DNA from: Alphaproteobacteria bacterium
GTDB taxonomy: Bacteria; Pseudomonadota; Alphaproteobacteria; JAVJVX01
Reading direction: 5' to 3'
Assembly: GCA_040220875.1 (NCBI GenBank)
Contig: JAVJVX010000005.1
Span: 186,001-250,000, forward strand
Length of the DNA stretch: 64,000 nt
The position numbers and the translations under genes were made by a program. Each line of letters begins with the position of its first letter. Position 1 is the stretch's first letter. Positions 23,631 through 34,749 of the stretch are shown here, piece after piece. The notes beneath the pieces were generated by a model. The model did not search any database. It was given only the letters and a program-made list of their open reading frames with translations, and was not told the origin of the DNA.

Positions 23631-25127
23631 GTGCGGTTGGACGAGGTGCTGGCTTTCCAAGACATACAGGAGTCCGCTGATGCCGCTCGCGCGATCCAGA
23701 TCGCGGGGCTGACGGCGGATTCCCGCGACGTCCTGCCGGGATTTCTCTTTGCCGCCCTGCCAGGGGCGAAGGCCGACGGCGCGCGTTTCGTGCCCGATGC
23801 CATCCGCAACGGAGCGGCGGCAATTCTGGCCGGAACGCAGAGCGATATCACCAATTCGCCGGTGCCCGTAATTCGCACGAGCCGGCCCCGGCGGTCATTC
23901 GCCCTGGCCGCCGCCGCCTTCTACAAGGAGCAACCCCATACCATCGCCGCCGTTACCGGAACCAACGGCAAATCATCCGTCGCCTTTTTTGTTGCCCAGC
24001 TCTGGCATCGCCTGGGCCTGCCCGCGGCCAGCCTCGGCACGCTCGGACTTTCCGTTCCGGGCCGGCCGGCCGCCGTTCAGGCCGCGGGCGGGCTGACGAG
24101 TCCCGATCCGGTCCTGTTGCATCGCCTGCTCGCCCGGCTCGCCAGCGAAGGCATCGACTACCTCGCGCTCGAAGCATCCAGCCACGGACTCGACCAGGCC
24201 CGGCTCGACGGCGTGAAAATCGCCGCCGCCGCCTTCACCAACCTGTCGCGCGACCATCTCGATTATCACCCCGACATGGCCGCCTATTTCGCCGCCAAGG
24301 CCCGGCTTTTCGACGAGGTCATGGCGCCGGGTGGCGTCGCCGTGCTCAACGCCGACAGCCCCTGTTACGCGCCACTGTGCGAAATTGCCGCCGCCCGCCG
24401 CCACCGGGTCGTGAGCTACGGCCGGGCCGGGCGGGATTTGATGCTGCGCGGGGTAACGGCGGACGCGGACGGGCTGTCGTTGACGGTTGCCCATGAGGGA
24501 ACCGATTTCGAGATGCGGCTTTCCCTTCTGGGCGTGTTCCAGGCCGAGAATGTGCTGGCCGCGGCGGGACTCGTCATGGGGCTCGGCCGACCGTTCCGGG
24601 AGATCGTCGCGGAGGCCCCCGCGCTGGTCACCGCGCCGGGCCGGATGGAACGCGTGGCACGCCACCGGGGTGCCGACATTCTGGTTGATTACGCGCACAC
24701 ACCCGATGCGCTCCGCAATGTGCTCGAAGCCGCGAGAGCACATTGCGGAAACCGCCTCGTCGTCGTTTTCGGCGCCGGCGGTGACCGTGACCCTGGCAAG
24801 CGTCCCCTCATGGGCGAGGCAGCCGCGCGCGCGGCCGACCGGGTTTTCGTCACCGATGACAATCCGCGGAGCGAAGATCCGGCCGCCATCCGACAGGCGA
24901 TCCTCCAGGCCTGCCCCGGCGCGCGGGAAATCGCCGGCCGGCGCGAGGCCATCGCAACCGCCATGGAGTCTCTCGCGCCGGATGACCTTCTGATTGTCGC
25001 CGGCAAGGGGCACGAGCAGGGCCAGATAATCGGCCAGGCCATCCATCCATTCGACGACCGCGAGATCGTCCGCGAGATCGCGCGGGCCGCCAGGGTCGAC
25101 GACCGCGAGGGGGAGGCGCGCCCATGA
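23631..25127 (+). CDS. murE: MurE, UDP-MurNAc-tripeptide synthetase (meso-diaminopimelate-adding)
   Basis: Mur ligase adding the third residue to UDP-MurNAc-L-Ala-D-Glu. The ATP loop TGTNGKSS is at about 109-116. YHPDMAAYFAAKARLF carries the region of the carbamylated lysine. The DNPR motif near 410 predicts meso-diaminopimelate as substrate, as expected for a Gram-negative. I use the GTG at 23631, one base after the ftsI stop, with GGGGA at 7 bases; an in-frame ATG at 23607 would overlap ftsI. 498 residues, normal length. Confidence 0.96.
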   Translation: MRLDEVLAFQDIQESADAARAIQIAGLTADSRDVLPGFLFAALPGAKADGARFVPDAIRNGAAAILAGTQSDITNSPVPVIRTSRPRRSFALAAAAFYKEQPHTIAAVTGTNGKSSVAFFVAQLWHRLGLPAASLGTLGLSVPGRPAAVQAAGGLTSPDPVLLHRLLARLASEGIDYLALEASSHGLDQARLDGVKIAAAAFTNLSRDHLDYHPDMAAYFAAKARLFDEVMAPGGVAVLNADSPCYAPLCEIAAARRHRVVSYGRAGRDLMLRGVTADADGLSLTVAHEGTDFEMRLSLLGVFQAENVLAAAGLVMGLGRPFREIVAEAPALVTAPGRMERVARHRGADILVDYAHTPDALRNVLEAARAHCGNRLVVVFGAGGDRDPGKRPLMGEAAARAADRVFVTDDNPRSEDPAAIRQAILQACPGAREIAGRREAIATAMESLAPDDLLIVAGKGHEQGQIIGQAIHPFDDREIVREIARAARVDDREGEARP

Positions 25128-26602
25128 CCGCGGCCATGACCGCACTCTGGACATCGGAAGAGGCTGCCCGGGCCACGGGTGGCGCAACCGATCGGCCGTG
25201 GCGCGCGAGCGGCGTCTCCATTGACACACGTCGCCTTGAGGCGGGCGATCTGTTCGTGGCGCTGAAGGGCCCCAATTTCGACGGCCATGACTTTGTCGCA
25301 GCCGCGTCCGGAAACGGCGCCGCGGCCGCGGTCGTGAGCCGGGACTTCGAGGCCGGACGGGGGACCACACCCTTGCTGCGGGTCGATGATACCACACGAG
25401 CACTCCGCGATCTCGGCAAGGCGGCCCGCGCCCGCTGCCCGGCAAAACGCATCGCGATCACCGGCAGTGTCGGCAAGACCGGTACCAAGGAAGCCGTCCG
25501 CTGCGGGCTCGCGCCCCAGGGGCGCACCTACGCGAGCGCCGGCAATCTCAATAATGCCTATGGCGTGCCGCTCAGCCTGTCGCGGCTGCCTAGGGATTCC
25601 GAATATGCGGTGTTTGAACTGGGCATGAACCACGGGGGCGAGATCAGCGAGCTGACCCGAATGGTGGCACCAAACATCGCCGTCATCACCACGATCGAGC
25701 CCGTGCACCTCGAATTCTTCCAGTCCATCGCCGGCGTCGCCGATGCCAAGGCGGAAATCTTCGAAGGCATGACGGGTGGCACGGCGGTCCTCAACCGGGA
25801 GAACCCGTTTTTTCACTATCTTTCGGAAAAGGCCGATCGTGCCGGCATTGCCCGCATTCTCTCTTTCGGGGCGCATCCCGACGCGGATGCACGCCTGCAC
25901 GCCTATCGCTCACAAGAGTTCGCCGGCGAGGCGGGCGCCAATATCGGGAGCGAGATCGGGAGCGAGGTGGAGGCCGTGGTCATGGGCAGCCCGCTTCGCT
26001 ATGCGATAGGCCTGCCGGGCCGCCATTCGGCGCTGAACAGCCTGGCTGCGCTGGCCGCCATTCATGCCGCGGGGGGCGATATCGAGACGGCGGCCGCACA
26101 TTTCGCCACGCTCTCGCCGCTGCAGGGAAGGGGTGCGCGCCAGCGTCTTCGTCTCGATTGCGGACCCGTGACCCTGATCGACGAGACCTACAATGCCAGC
26201 CCGGCGGCGACACGCGCCGCGCTCCAGGTTTTCGGTGACCTCGCGCCCGAAGGCAACGGGCGGCGGATTTTCGTCCTCGGCGACATGCTCGAACTGGGGC
26301 CCGAGGCCGAACGCCTGCACCGGGCGCTGGCCCGGGACATCTCGGCCGCTCAGGTGGCGCGCGTGTTCACCGTCGGCCCGCTCGCCGCTTCCCTGATGGC
26401 GGATCTGCCGGCCGACAAGAGAGCCCGGGCCGTGGAACAGGCGGCCGATTTGGCGGAACCGCTTCTCGCCGAGCTTCAGGCCGGCGACATCGTTCTCATC
26501 AAGGGGTCTGCCGGGGTGGCGCTACACCGGCTGCGCGACGCCCTGCTCTCCGCCAGCCGTGTTGACCGGCCCGTCCGCGACAGGCCGGCAAAGGAGGCCT
26601 GA
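25124..26602 (+). CDS. murF: MurF, UDP-MurNAc-pentapeptide synthetase
   Basis: Adds D-Ala-D-Ala to UDP-MurNAc-tripeptide in an ATP-dependent step. The 492-residue protein has the N-terminal SIDTRRLEAGDLFVAL fold shared with MurE, the ATP loop ITGSVGKTGTKE at about 111-122, NLNNAYGVPLSL and FELGMNHGGEI (MurF-specific). The C-terminal domain includes DETYNASPAATRAAL and LGDMLELG. The ATG overlaps the murE stop by 4 bases; mraY follows after 3 bases. Confidence 0.97.
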   Translation: MTAAMTALWTSEEAARATGGATDRPWRASGVSIDTRRLEAGDLFVALKGPNFDGHDFVAAASGNGAAAAVVSRDFEAGRGTTPLLRVDDTTRALRDLGKAARARCPAKRIAITGSVGKTGTKEAVRCGLAPQGRTYASAGNLNNAYGVPLSLSRLPRDSEYAVFELGMNHGGEISELTRMVAPNIAVITTIEPVHLEFFQSIAGVADAKAEIFEGMTGGTAVLNRENPFFHYLSEKADRAGIARILSFGAHPDADARLHAYRSQEFAGEAGANIGSEIGSEVEAVVMGSPLRYAIGLPGRHSALNSLAALAAIHAAGGDIETAAAHFATLSPLQGRGARQRLRLDCGPVTLIDETYNASPAATRAALQVFGDLAPEGNGRRIFVLGDMLELGPEAERLHRALARDISAAQVARVFTVGPLAASLMADLPADKRARAVEQAADLAEPLLAELQAGDIVLIKGSAGVALHRLRDALLSASRVDRPVRDRPAKEA

Positions 26603-26605
26603 AGC

Positions 26606-27694
26606 ATGCTCTACAACCTTCTCGTCCCCCTGGCCGACGAGCACGCCATTTTTAATCTTTTTCGTTATCTCACCTTTCGCACCGGCGGCGGTGTCCTGAC
26701 CGCCCTTTTTATCTGCTTCCTGTTCGGCCGACCGCTCATCGACTGGTTGCGCCGTCAGCAGAAATACGGCCAGCCCATCCGTGACGACGGACCGGAGACG
26801 CATATCGTTTCCAAGGCCGGAACACCCACCATGGGCGGGTTTCTCATCCTGATCGCACTCTCGATCAGCACGCTGCTCTGGGCCGACCTCAGCAACGGCT
26901 TCGTCTGGATCGTGCTCTTTGTCGCCGTCGGCTTCGGCGCTGTCGGTTTCGCCGACGATTTTCTCAAGATCCGCCGGCGCAGCCATCATGGCGTGCCCGG
27001 CAAGCTGCGCATGGCCCTGGAAATCGCCATCGCCCTGGTCGCGGCCTACCTGATCGCCGTCAGCCTGCCCGAAGGCACGGGCACCAGCCTGTCAATTCCG
27101 TTTCTCAAGCAGGTGCTGGTGGAATTCGGCTGGCTCTATCTTGCGTTCTCGGTCTTCGTGATCGTGGGTGCTTCCAATGCGGTCAACCTGACGGACGGGC
27201 TCGACGGCCTGGCCATCGGACCGGTGATGATCGTGGCCGGCTGCTTTGCCCTGATCGCCTATCTTGTCGGGAACGCGGTCTTCGCCAATTACCTGCAGAT
27301 CAACTACGTGCCCGGCACGGGCGAGTTGGCCGTTCTCTGCGGCGCGCTGGTCGGCGCGAGCCTCGGTTTCCTCTGGTTCAACGCGCCACCCGCCATGGTC
27401 TTTATGGGGGATACGGGTTCGTTGTCCGTCGGCGGCGCCCTGGGCGCGATCAGCGTCGTGACCAAGCACGAACTCGTGCTTGCCATCATCGGCGGGCTGT
27501 TCGTCCTGGAAACCGTATCGGTGATCGTTCAGGTCGCCTCCTACAAGCTGACCGGACGGCGCGTGTTCCGCATGGCGCCGTTGCACCACCATTTTGAGAA
27601 AAAAGGCTGGGCCGAACCCACGGTGGTGATCCGCTTCTGGATCATCGCCCTGGTGCTTGCCCTGATCGGCCTGTCCACGTTGAAGCTGCGATAG
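26606..27694 (+). CDS. mraY: MraY, phospho-MurNAc-pentapeptide translocase
   Basis: Integral membrane enzyme that transfers phospho-MurNAc-pentapeptide to undecaprenyl phosphate, giving lipid I. The 362-residue protein is made of about ten membrane helices. Catalytic features are [11 protein letters not shown] near 115 (Asp-Asp), [10 protein letters not shown] near 194 and [12 protein letters not shown], plus [12 protein letters not shown] in the final loop. The early PTMGGFLIL segment is also diagnostic. Confidence 0.97.
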   Translation: MLYNLLVPLADEHAIFNLFRYLTFRTGGGVLTALFICFLFGRPLIDWLRRQQKYGQPIRDDGPETHIVSKAGTPTMGGFLILIALSISTLLWADLSNGFVWIVLFVAVGFGAVGFADDFLKIRRRSHHGVPGKLRMALEIAIALVAAYLIAVSLPEGTGTSLSIPFLKQVLVEFGWLYLAFSVFVIVGASNAVNLTDGLDGLAIGPVMIVAGCFALIAYLVGNAVFANYLQINYVPGTGELAVLCGALVGASLGFLWFNAPPAMVFMGDTGSLSVGGALGAISVVTKHELVLAIIGGLFVLETVSVIVQVASYKLTGRRVFRMAPLHHHFEKKGWAEPTVVIRFWIIALVLALIGLSTLKLR

Positions 27695-27710
27695 AGGTCC
27701 TCGGCACGCC

Positions 27711-29096
27711 GTGATTACGCTCGATGCATACAAGGAAAAGACGGTTGCCGTGATGGGTCTCGGCGCCTCGGGCCTCGCGACGTTGAAAGCACTTCGCGCC
27801 GGCGGCGCGACGGTCCTGGCCTGGGACGACGCACCCGAACGGCGCGCCACCGCGGCAGGTCTGGGGGCAAGCGTGCAGGATCTCGCCGCGGCCGGGTTCG
27901 GCGACGCAATCTTGCTGGTGCTGAGCCCGGGAATCCCGCTGAACCACCCCGCGCCCCATCCGGCCGTCGCCCGCGCACGGCGGGACGGCGTGCCGATCAC
28001 CGGCGACGTCGCGCTTTTGCGCGCAGCCCAGGGCGATGCGTTTTTCATCGCCATTACCGGCACGAACGGCAAATCGACCACCACCGCGCTTGCGGGCCAT
28101 CTGCTGCGGCAGGCAGGCCGACCCGTCCAGGTGGGCGGAAATCTCGGCCGGCCGGCGCTCGATCTCGACCCTCTCGGTGCCGGTGGAATCTACGTACTGG
28201 AGCTGTCCTCCTACCAGCTCGACCTTCTCGACGACCCGGGCTTTGACGTCGCGGTGCTGCTCAATATCTCGCCCGATCATCTTGACCGCCATGGCGGGCT
28301 CGCGGGCTATATCGCAGCCAAGCGGCGGATCTTTGAGGGCCGCAAGTTCGGTGATGTCGCCATCGTTGGGGCCGATGACGCGCATTGCCGCGCGATACTC
28401 GATACGCTGCGCGAAGACCACGAGCGCACCGTCATCGCCGTTTCCGGATGCGATGCCGGGCCCCGCCGCATTTTTGCCGATGCGAGCGGACGACTGATCG
28501 AGACCACGCAGGGCCGCGAGCGGGCGATCGCCGACCTTTCCGCCAGCCTGACCCTGCGCGGCACGCATAACCGGCAGAACGCCGCTGCCGCCGCGGCCGT
28601 GGCCAGAACCGTCGGCATTTCCGTGAAGGAAGTGGCTGCCGGGCTGGAAAGCTTTCCCGGGCTTGCCCATCGTCAGGAACTCGTCGCCCGCAAGGGGGAT
28701 CTGCTGTTCGTGAATGACAGCAAGGCCACGAACGGCGCGGCCGCCGCCCGGGCACTTCAGTCCTACGACAGCGTTTTCTGGATTCTGGGCGGGCGCGCCA
28801 AGGCAGACGGGCTGGGCGAGGCGATCGACCATCTCGCGGCCGTCCGCCACGCCTACGCCATCGGCGAAGCGGGCCCGGATTTCGCCGGCCGGCTGAAGGG
28901 CCGGGTTCCCGTCACCCTCTCCCGCGATCTGGCCACCGCCCTGGGAGACGCTGAAAGGGACGCAAGCGGAGACCCGCAGGCGGGCGAGAAGGTAATCCTC
29001 CTGTCGCCGGCCGCCGCCTCCTTCGACCAGTTCCGGAATTTCGAGGAAAGGGGTGATTGTTTTCGCGCCCTCGTCCTCGGGGAGGCGGCCGCGTGA
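27711..29096 (+). CDS. murD: MurD, UDP-MurNAc-L-alanine:D-glutamate ligase
   Basis: Adds D-glutamate to UDP-MurNAc-L-Ala. The 461-residue protein opens with a UDP-binding Rossmann-like region (VAVMGLGASGLATLKAL). The ATP loop TGTNGKSTTT is near 116. VLELSSYQLD and NISPDHLDRHGGLAGY (lysine/histidine region) and FVNDSKATNGAAAARAL follow. The start is GTG at 27711, 16 bases after mraY. Its stop overlaps the ftsW GTG. Confidence 0.96.
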   Translation: MITLDAYKEKTVAVMGLGASGLATLKALRAGGATVLAWDDAPERRATAAGLGASVQDLAAAGFGDAILLVLSPGIPLNHPAPHPAVARARRDGVPITGDVALLRAAQGDAFFIAITGTNGKSTTTALAGHLLRQAGRPVQVGGNLGRPALDLDPLGAGGIYVLELSSYQLDLLDDPGFDVAVLLNISPDHLDRHGGLAGYIAAKRRIFEGRKFGDVAIVGADDAHCRAILDTLREDHERTVIAVSGCDAGPRRIFADASGRLIETTQGRERAIADLSASLTLRGTHNRQNAAAAAAVARTVGISVKEVAAGLESFPGLAHRQELVARKGDLLFVNDSKATNGAAAARALQSYDSVFWILGGRAKADGLGEAIDHLAAVRHAYAIGEAGPDFAGRLKGRVPVTLSRDLATALGDAERDASGDPQAGEKVILLSPAAASFDQFRNFEERGDCFRALVLGEAAA

Positions 29097-30217
29097 ACAG
29101 TTTTGCCCGCACCGATACGAGCACGCTGGGCCGCTGGTGGTGGACGGTGGACCACTGGCTGCTGGGGGCCCTGGCAGCACTGATTTTCGTCGGCGCGCTG
29201 CTGACCCTGGCCGCGAGCCCCCCCGTGGCGGAGCGGGTCGGCCTCGATTCCTTCCACTTCGTCAAGCGCCAGTGGATGATCCTGCCTGTCGCCGTCATGA
29301 TCATGGTCGGCGTGTCCCTGCTCAGCCCGCAGAACATCCGGCGGACCGCTGTCGTGGTGTTCGTCGCCTCGGTCGGCCTTCTCGTCCTCACGCTGCTGGT
29401 CGGCCCCGAGATCAAGGGCGCGCGACGCTGGCTGCCGGTGATGAGCTTTTCGCTGCAGCCCTCGGAGATCGCCAAGCCCGCCTTTGCCGTCGTCACCGCC
29501 TGGATGTTCGCGGAGCACCGTTTGCGGCCCGAATTCCCGGGCTACCGCATCGGCGCGGCTCTTCTCATGCTGATGATCGGCCTGCTTGTCCTGCAGCCGG
29601 ATCTCGGCATGACGGTGGTGGTGAGTACCGTCTGGTTCACCCAGTTGTTTGCCGCCGGCCTCCCGATGATCTTCGTCATCCTGCTGGGCATCCTCGGGAT
29701 CGGCGGACTGGTCGGTGCCTATTTCCTGCTGCCCCACGTCGCCAGCCGGATTGACCGCTTTCTCGATCCCGCCGCCGGCGACAGCTACCAGATCAACCGA
29801 TCCCTCGAAGCGTTCGCCAATGGCGGCATCTTCGGCCGTGGCCCGGGCGAAGGGGTGATAAAGACCATGCTGCCCGACGCCCATGCCGATTTCATTTTTT
29901 CGGTCGCGGGAGAGGAGTTCGGGCTGATCGCCTGCCTCCTGCTGGTGGCGCTGTTCGCCTTTGTCGTAATCCGCGGTCTCGGGCGGCTGCTGCAGGACCA
30001 AAATTTCTTCGTCATGCTGGCCGGCACGGGACTTGTCGTCATGTTCGGCGTGCAGGCGCTGGTGAACATGGGCTCGTCCCTGCATCTCCTGCCGACGAAG
30101 GGCATGACGCTGCCCTTTATCAGCTACGGCGGCTCATCGCTGATCGGGCTGGCCTTCGCCATGGGCATGGTGCTGGGGCTTACCCGACGCCGCCCCCATC
30201 AGGGAGGCAGCGCATGA
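29093..30217 (+). CDS. ftsW: FtsW, septal peptidoglycan glycosyltransferase
   Basis: SEDS-family membrane protein that polymerises lipid II into glycan strands at the septum together with FtsI. The 374 residues form about ten membrane helices. SEDS markers are GARRWLPVMSFSLQPSEIAK, YQINRSLEAFANGGIFGRGPGEG, LPDAHADFIFSVAGEEFG and LPFISYGGSSLIG. I choose the GTG at 29093, which overlaps the murD stop (GTGA); a start further upstream would lie inside murD. Confidence 0.97.
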   Translation: MNSFARTDTSTLGRWWWTVDHWLLGALAALIFVGALLTLAASPPVAERVGLDSFHFVKRQWMILPVAVMIMVGVSLLSPQNIRRTAVVVFVASVGLLVLTLLVGPEIKGARRWLPVMSFSLQPSEIAKPAFAVVTAWMFAEHRLRPEFPGYRIGAALLMLMIGLLVLQPDLGMTVVVSTVWFTQLFAAGLPMIFVILLGILGIGGLVGAYFLLPHVASRIDRFLDPAAGDSYQINRSLEAFANGGIFGRGPGEGVIKTMLPDAHADFIFSVAGEEFGLIACLLLVALFAFVVIRGLGRLLQDQNFFVMLAGTGLVVMFGVQALVNMGSSLHLLPTKGMTLPFISYGGSSLIGLAFAMGMVLGLTRRRPHQGGSA

Positions 30218-31404
30218 AGGCCGATACGCCGCGCCATCCCGCGATCGTGCTTGCCTCCGGCGGCACTGGCGGCCATGTCTTCCCGGCCGACGCGCTGGCA
30301 CGAGAACTCGTCCGTCGCGGCATATCCGTCTATCTGTTCACCGACAAGCGGGGCGCGGCCTTTGGTGCCGCACCCGGGGCCGAGACAGGCGAGATCGGCG
30401 TACGCACTGTCCCGGCCGCCCGCTTGGCGCGAAATCCGCTCCGCCTGGGCCACACCCTGGTCCAGCTCGGCAGGGGCGTCTGCCTCGCGCGTCGGGCCCT
30501 CAAGGCAGTCGACGCGGCGGCGGTGGTCGGTTTCGGCGGGTATCCGTCCCTGCCGACGCTGATGGCCGCCCGACTCTTGCGTCTTCCGATCATCCTGCAC
30601 GAACAGAACGCCGTGCTCGGCCGCGCCAACCGCCTCATGGCCCCGGCGGCCCGGATCATCGCCACCAGCTTCGCCGCGGTGAAATTTCTCAAGCCCCGCG
30701 CGGATCAGAAAGTGGTGCTGACCGGTAATCCGGTCCGGGCCGAGATCGCTGATATCGGCGCCCGGACATTTCATCATCCGGCGCCAAGCGGTCCGGTCGG
30801 TCTGCTGGTCTTTGGCGGCAGTCAGGGTGCTGCCATCTTTTCCCGCGTGGTGCCCGAAGCGCTTGCGCGCCTCGACTCCTCGCTCCGGACCCGAATCAAG
30901 GTGGTCCAGCAATGCCGCGAGGAGGACCTTGAGCGCGTGCGCACGATCTATGCCGCCGCCGGGATCGAGGCCGAGACCCGGACTTTCTTCGACGACATGC
31001 CCGCTCGGCTGGTCGCCGCCCATCTGGTGATCGCGCGTGCTGGCGCTTCCACCGTCGCCGAACTGGCGGCCGCCCACCGGCCCGCCGTTCTTGTCCCCTA
31101 CCCCCATGCGGCCGACAACCACCAGCGTGCCAATGCCGAAGCCATGGCCGCCGCCGGCGCGGCGGTGGTGATCCCCGAAGACGCGTTCGATGCGGAACGT
31201 CTGGCCGACCACCTCGCCGATCTGTTGCGGGGTGGCGCGACCGGGCTGCGCAAGACGGCGAGCGCCGCAGGACGAATCGCCAGGCCCGCCGCCGCCCGAC
31301 ATCTCGCCGATCTTGTCCTTGCCGTCACACCGTCCCTCGATGCCGGCGAAGACAGCGAAGGAACCACCCGCAGCACCTACATCCGCCAGGAGGCCATCCG
31401 ATGA
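30214..31404 (+). CDS. murG: MurG, lipid II-forming N-acetylglucosaminyltransferase
   Basis: GT28-family enzyme that adds GlcNAc to lipid I at the inner face of the inner membrane. The 396-residue protein has the donor loop [14 protein letters not shown] (about 14-27), [30 protein letters not shown] and [10 protein letters not shown] in the second domain, then [13 protein letters not shown] for UDP-GlcNAc binding. It is slightly longer than usual because of a 30-residue C-terminal tail. The ATG overlaps the ftsW stop. Confidence 0.97.
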   Translation: MKADTPRHPAIVLASGGTGGHVFPADALARELVRRGISVYLFTDKRGAAFGAAPGAETGEIGVRTVPAARLARNPLRLGHTLVQLGRGVCLARRALKAVDAAAVVGFGGYPSLPTLMAARLLRLPIILHEQNAVLGRANRLMAPAARIIATSFAAVKFLKPRADQKVVLTGNPVRAEIADIGARTFHHPAPSGPVGLLVFGGSQGAAIFSRVVPEALARLDSSLRTRIKVVQQCREEDLERVRTIYAAAGIEAETRTFFDDMPARLVAAHLVIARAGASTVAELAAAHRPAVLVPYPHAADNHQRANAEAMAAAGAAVVIPEDAFDAERLADHLADLLRGGATGLRKTASAAGRIARPAAARHLADLVLAVTPSLDAGEDSEGTTRSTYIRQEAIR

Positions 31405-32867
31405 CCACGCACCGCATGCTGCCCTTGCCATTGGGCACGCTTCACTTCATCGGCATCGGCGGAATCGGCATGAGCGGTATCGCCGAGATCCTGGTGAATC
31501 TGGGTTACAAGGTTCAGGGCAGCGACATGACGGAGAACGCCAATGTCCGTCGCCTGCGCGACCTCGGCGTGCACGTCTCCATCGGCCACAAGGCCGAAAA
31601 TCTGGATGGTGCCTCGGTCGTCGTCACCTCGAGCGCCGTCAAACCCGGCAACGTCGAGCTTGAAACGGCGCGGGCCCGGCTTCTGCCCGTGGTCCGCCGG
31701 GCGGAGATGCTGGCCGAATTGATGCGTCTGAAATGGTCCATCGCGGTGGGCGGGACTCATGGCAAGACCACCACGACGTCCCTGATCGCGGCGCTGCTTG
31801 ATGCCGCCGGGCTGGATCCCACGGTAATCAACGGCGGAATAATCAACGCCTATGGCACCAACGCGCGCCTGGGCGAAGGCGACTGGATGGTCGTGGAGGC
31901 CGACGAGTCCGACGGCACCTTCACCAAGCTGCCGGCGACCGTTGCCGCCGTCACCAATATCGACCCCGAGCATCTCGATTTTTACGGCTCCTTCGACAAG
32001 GTCCGCGAAGCCTTTACGGATTTCGTCGAGAACATCCCGTTTTATGGTTTCGCCGTTCTGTGCGTCGATCACCCGGAGGTGCAATCCCTGATCGCGCGGG
32101 TCCAGGACCGGCGCATCATCACCTACGGGCTGGGGCCGCAGGCCGACATCCGGGCCGTAAACATGGCCTCTTCGGTCGAGGGCGTGCGCTTCGATATCGC
32201 GTTCGCCAACCGCCAGAAGGGAACCGAACATCTCATCACCGGAATCACCCTGCCGATGCTGGGCCGGCACAACGTGCAGAACGCGCTCGCGGCGGCGGCG
32301 ATCATCCTCACGATGGGGCTCGACGAGCGGATCATCCGCAAGGGCTTTCGCACCTTCGGCGGCGTGAAGCGCCGCTTCACCATCACAGGTACCGCCGGGG
32401 GCATTACCGTGATCGATGATTACGGTCATCATCCGGTCGAGATCGCGGCCGTTGTCGGCGCCGCGCAGGCGGCGACCGAGGGTCGCGTCATTGCCGTCAT
32501 CCAGCCCCATCGGTATTCGCGCCTCCAGGCGCTTTTCGAGGATTTTTGCGCCTGCCTGAATGACGCGGACGTGGTGATCGTGGCCGATGTGTACGCCGCC
32601 GGCGAGGCACCGATCGAGGGAATCGACCGCGACGCACTGGTCCGCGGACTGACCGCGCACGGGCACCGCCAGGCCATCGCGCTTGAAACCCCGTCCGACC
32701 TCGCCCGCATGATCGCCGATATGGCGGAACCGGGTGATCTCGTCGTCTGTCTCGGCGCGGGCTCGATCACCAACTGGGCGCAGTCGCTGCCCGGCGAACT
32801 GGAGGCGCAACTGCCCACGCCCTCGCACGCAGCGACGGCTAATGGCGAAGGCGGAGCCCGGGCATGA
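31401..32867 (+). CDS. murC: MurC, UDP-MurNAc:L-alanine ligase
   Basis: First Mur ligase, adding L-Ala to UDP-MurNAc. The 488-residue protein has the UDP-binding loop [15 protein letters not shown] (about 17-31), ATP loop [13 protein letters not shown] (about 115-127), [22 protein letters not shown] and [14 protein letters not shown] (MurC-specific His-His). The ATG overlaps the murG stop; the stop overlaps the murB ATG. Confidence 0.97.
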   Translation: MTTHRMLPLPLGTLHFIGIGGIGMSGIAEILVNLGYKVQGSDMTENANVRRLRDLGVHVSIGHKAENLDGASVVVTSSAVKPGNVELETARARLLPVVRRAEMLAELMRLKWSIAVGGTHGKTTTTSLIAALLDAAGLDPTVINGGIINAYGTNARLGEGDWMVVEADESDGTFTKLPATVAAVTNIDPEHLDFYGSFDKVREAFTDFVENIPFYGFAVLCVDHPEVQSLIARVQDRRIITYGLGPQADIRAVNMASSVEGVRFDIAFANRQKGTEHLITGITLPMLGRHNVQNALAAAAIILTMGLDERIIRKGFRTFGGVKRRFTITGTAGGITVIDDYGHHPVEIAAVVGAAQAATEGRVIAVIQPHRYSRLQALFEDFCACLNDADVVIVADVYAAGEAPIEGIDRDALVRGLTAHGHRQAIALETPSDLARMIADMAEPGDLVVCLGAGSITNWAQSLPGELEAQLPTPSHAATANGEGGARA

Positions 32868-33832
32868 TGGTCGGCGTACGCAAGATCACCGACCGCCTGA
32901 TCGACCGGCTGCCGCCGGTGCGGGGCACCTATATCGAGGACGCCCCGCTGGGAGGCATGACCTGGTTTCGGGTTGGCGGCGCGGCCGAAACCCTGTTCCA
33001 GCCGGCCGACGCGGATGATCTGGCGGCTTTCCTCGCCGCCCGTCCCAAGGACATTCCCGTCACCATGCTCGGGCTGGGATCGAATCTCCTTGTCCGCGAT
33101 GGCGGCGTGCCCGGGGTGGTGATCCATATGGGCAAGCCCTTCGCCGAGATCACGGTCGAGGACGGCACGATCCATGCGGGCGCCGGCGCGGCCGGACTCA
33201 AGGTCGCCAATGCGGCCGCGGCGGGCGGTCTCGCGGGTCTTGAGTTCCTGGCCGGGATTCCGGGGACGGTCGGCGGCGCCATCCGCATGAATGCGGGCGC
33301 CTACGGGCACGAGGTCAGCGAGGTGCTGATCGATGCCGACACGATTTCGGGCATGGGGCGGCGCGAGCGGATTCCCGCCCGCGCCCTCGATTTCGGCTAC
33401 CGCCACAGCGCGCTTCCGCCGGATTCGGTCGTGATCGGCGGCACGTTCCATGCCCGTCGCGGCGATCCCGCGAAGATTCGTGCCCGGATCGCGGAAATTC
33501 GCGCCGCTCGCGAGGCAAGCCAGCCGCTGCGGACACGCACCGGCGGCAGCACGTTCAAGAACCCGCCGGGCGCAAACGCGCCCAAGGCGTGGGAACTCAT
33601 CGATGCGGCCGGCTGCCGCGGACTGTCACGCGGCGGCGCCATGGTTTCGGATCTGCACTGCAATTTCCTGATCAATACGGGCACCGCGACCGCAGCCGAT
33701 CTTGAAGAACTGGGTGAAGAAGTACGCCGGCGCGTGCGCGAGACGAGCGGGATCGAACTGGATTGGGAAATCCGCCGGGTCGGTCTGCCGGGGCCGAGTG
33801 GCCAACGTGGCCTGAAAGGCGGCCTGACATGA
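32864..33832 (+). CDS. murB: MurB, UDP-N-acetylenolpyruvoylglucosamine reductase
   Basis: FAD enzyme reducing enolpyruvyl-UDP-GlcNAc to UDP-MurNAc with NADPH. The 322-residue protein shows [31 protein letters not shown], then [20 protein letters not shown] and a C-terminal [11 protein letters not shown] with the catalytic Ser, all characteristic of the shorter type II MurB. ATGA junctions link it to murC and ddl. Confidence 0.97.
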   Translation: MMVGVRKITDRLIDRLPPVRGTYIEDAPLGGMTWFRVGGAAETLFQPADADDLAAFLAARPKDIPVTMLGLGSNLLVRDGGVPGVVIHMGKPFAEITVEDGTIHAGAGAAGLKVANAAAAGGLAGLEFLAGIPGTVGGAIRMNAGAYGHEVSEVLIDADTISGMGRRERIPARALDFGYRHSALPPDSVVIGGTFHARRGDPAKIRARIAEIRAAREASQPLRTRTGGSTFKNPPGANAPKAWELIDAAGCRGLSRGGAMVSDLHCNFLINTGTATAADLEELGEEVRRRVRETSGIELDWEIRRVGLPGPSGQRGLKGGLT

Positions 33833-34749
33833 GCCGGCGCGTTCTCGTCCTCAAAGGCGGCTGGTCGGCCGAGCGAGAGGTCTCTCTCGCGACCGGCGCC
33901 AACGTGACCCGGGCGCTCACGGAACTCGGCCACGACGTGATCGAAATCGATGCCGGGCATGACCTTCCGGCACGGATCACGGCGGTCTCGCCCGCGCCCG
34001 AGGTGGTGTTCAACGCGCTGCACGGCACCGGCGGCGAGGACGGGACCGTGCAAGGACTGCTCGAGGTGCTGGGCCTGCCCTACACCCATTCCCGCGTTCT
34101 GGCGTCCGCGCTCGCCATGCACAAGCCCACTGCAAAAAAACTGTTCGCTCAGGCTGGGCTTGCCTGTCCGCGCGGCCGGGTCATGACGAAACGCGAGCTT
34201 CTGGCGGGCGAGCCGATGGCCCGGCCCTTCGTGATCAAGCCCGTCGGGGAAGGGTCAAGCGTCGGGGTCCGCATCGTGGACGAAAATGATCCGGCCCTCG
34301 GAGATACCGGATTTGACTGGCCCTGGGCCGACCGGGTGCTTGTCGAGGAATTTATCCCGGGGCGCGAGATCACAGTTGCGGTCAAGGGCGGCGAGGCTCT
34401 GGGCGTGCTGGAAATCCGGGCAGCGACAAGCTTTTACGATTACGAGGCGAAATATACGCCCGGACGGTCCGACCACATTTTGCCCGCCGAGTTGCCGGCC
34501 GACATCTATGCCGCCGCCATGGCCATCGCCCGCGACGCCCATGCCTGTCTTGGCTGCCGCGGCGTCACGCGCGCCGATCTGCGCTTCGACGACATGTCCT
34601 CGCTGGCGCCGCGCCTCGCCCTTCTCGAAGTCAACACCCAGCCCGGCCTGACCCCGACCTCGCTGGTCCCCGAAATCGCGGCCCATGCCGGGATCGCTTT
34701 CCCCGATCTGGTGAACTGGATGGTGGAGGACGCCCTATGCCGCGGCTGA
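33829..34749 (+). CDS. ddl: D-alanine:D-alanine ligase
   Basis: ATP-grasp enzyme that joins two D-Ala for MurF. The 306-residue protein has VLKGGWSAEREVSLATG at the N-terminus (the HGGxSxEREVS-like loop with Gly-Trp in place of the usual variants), FNALHGTGGEDGTVQGLLE, PTAKKLFAQAGL, FVIKPVGEGSSVGV, VEEFIPGREITV and LLEVNTQPGLTP (metal-binding Glu and Asn). The ATG at 33829 overlaps the murB stop. Its last 13 bases overlap the ftsQ start. Confidence 0.96.
   Translation: MSRRVLVLKGGWSAEREVSLATGANVTRALTELGHDVIEIDAGHDLPARITAVSPAPEVVFNALHGTGGEDGTVQGLLEVLGLPYTHSRVLASALAMHKPTAKKLFAQAGLACPRGRVMTKRELLAGEPMARPFVIKPVGEGSSVGVRIVDENDPALGDTGFDWPWADRVLVEEFIPGREITVAVKGGEALGVLEIRAATSFYDYEAKYTPGRSDHILPAELPADIYAAAMAIARDAHACLGCRGVTRADLRFDDMSSLAPRLALLEVNTQPGLTPTSLVPEIAAHAGIAFPDLVNWMVEDALCRG

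Noticed and set aside
27642-29180. Minus-strand open frame of 512 codons opposite murD
   Set aside because: No family resemblance, and murD is unambiguous.
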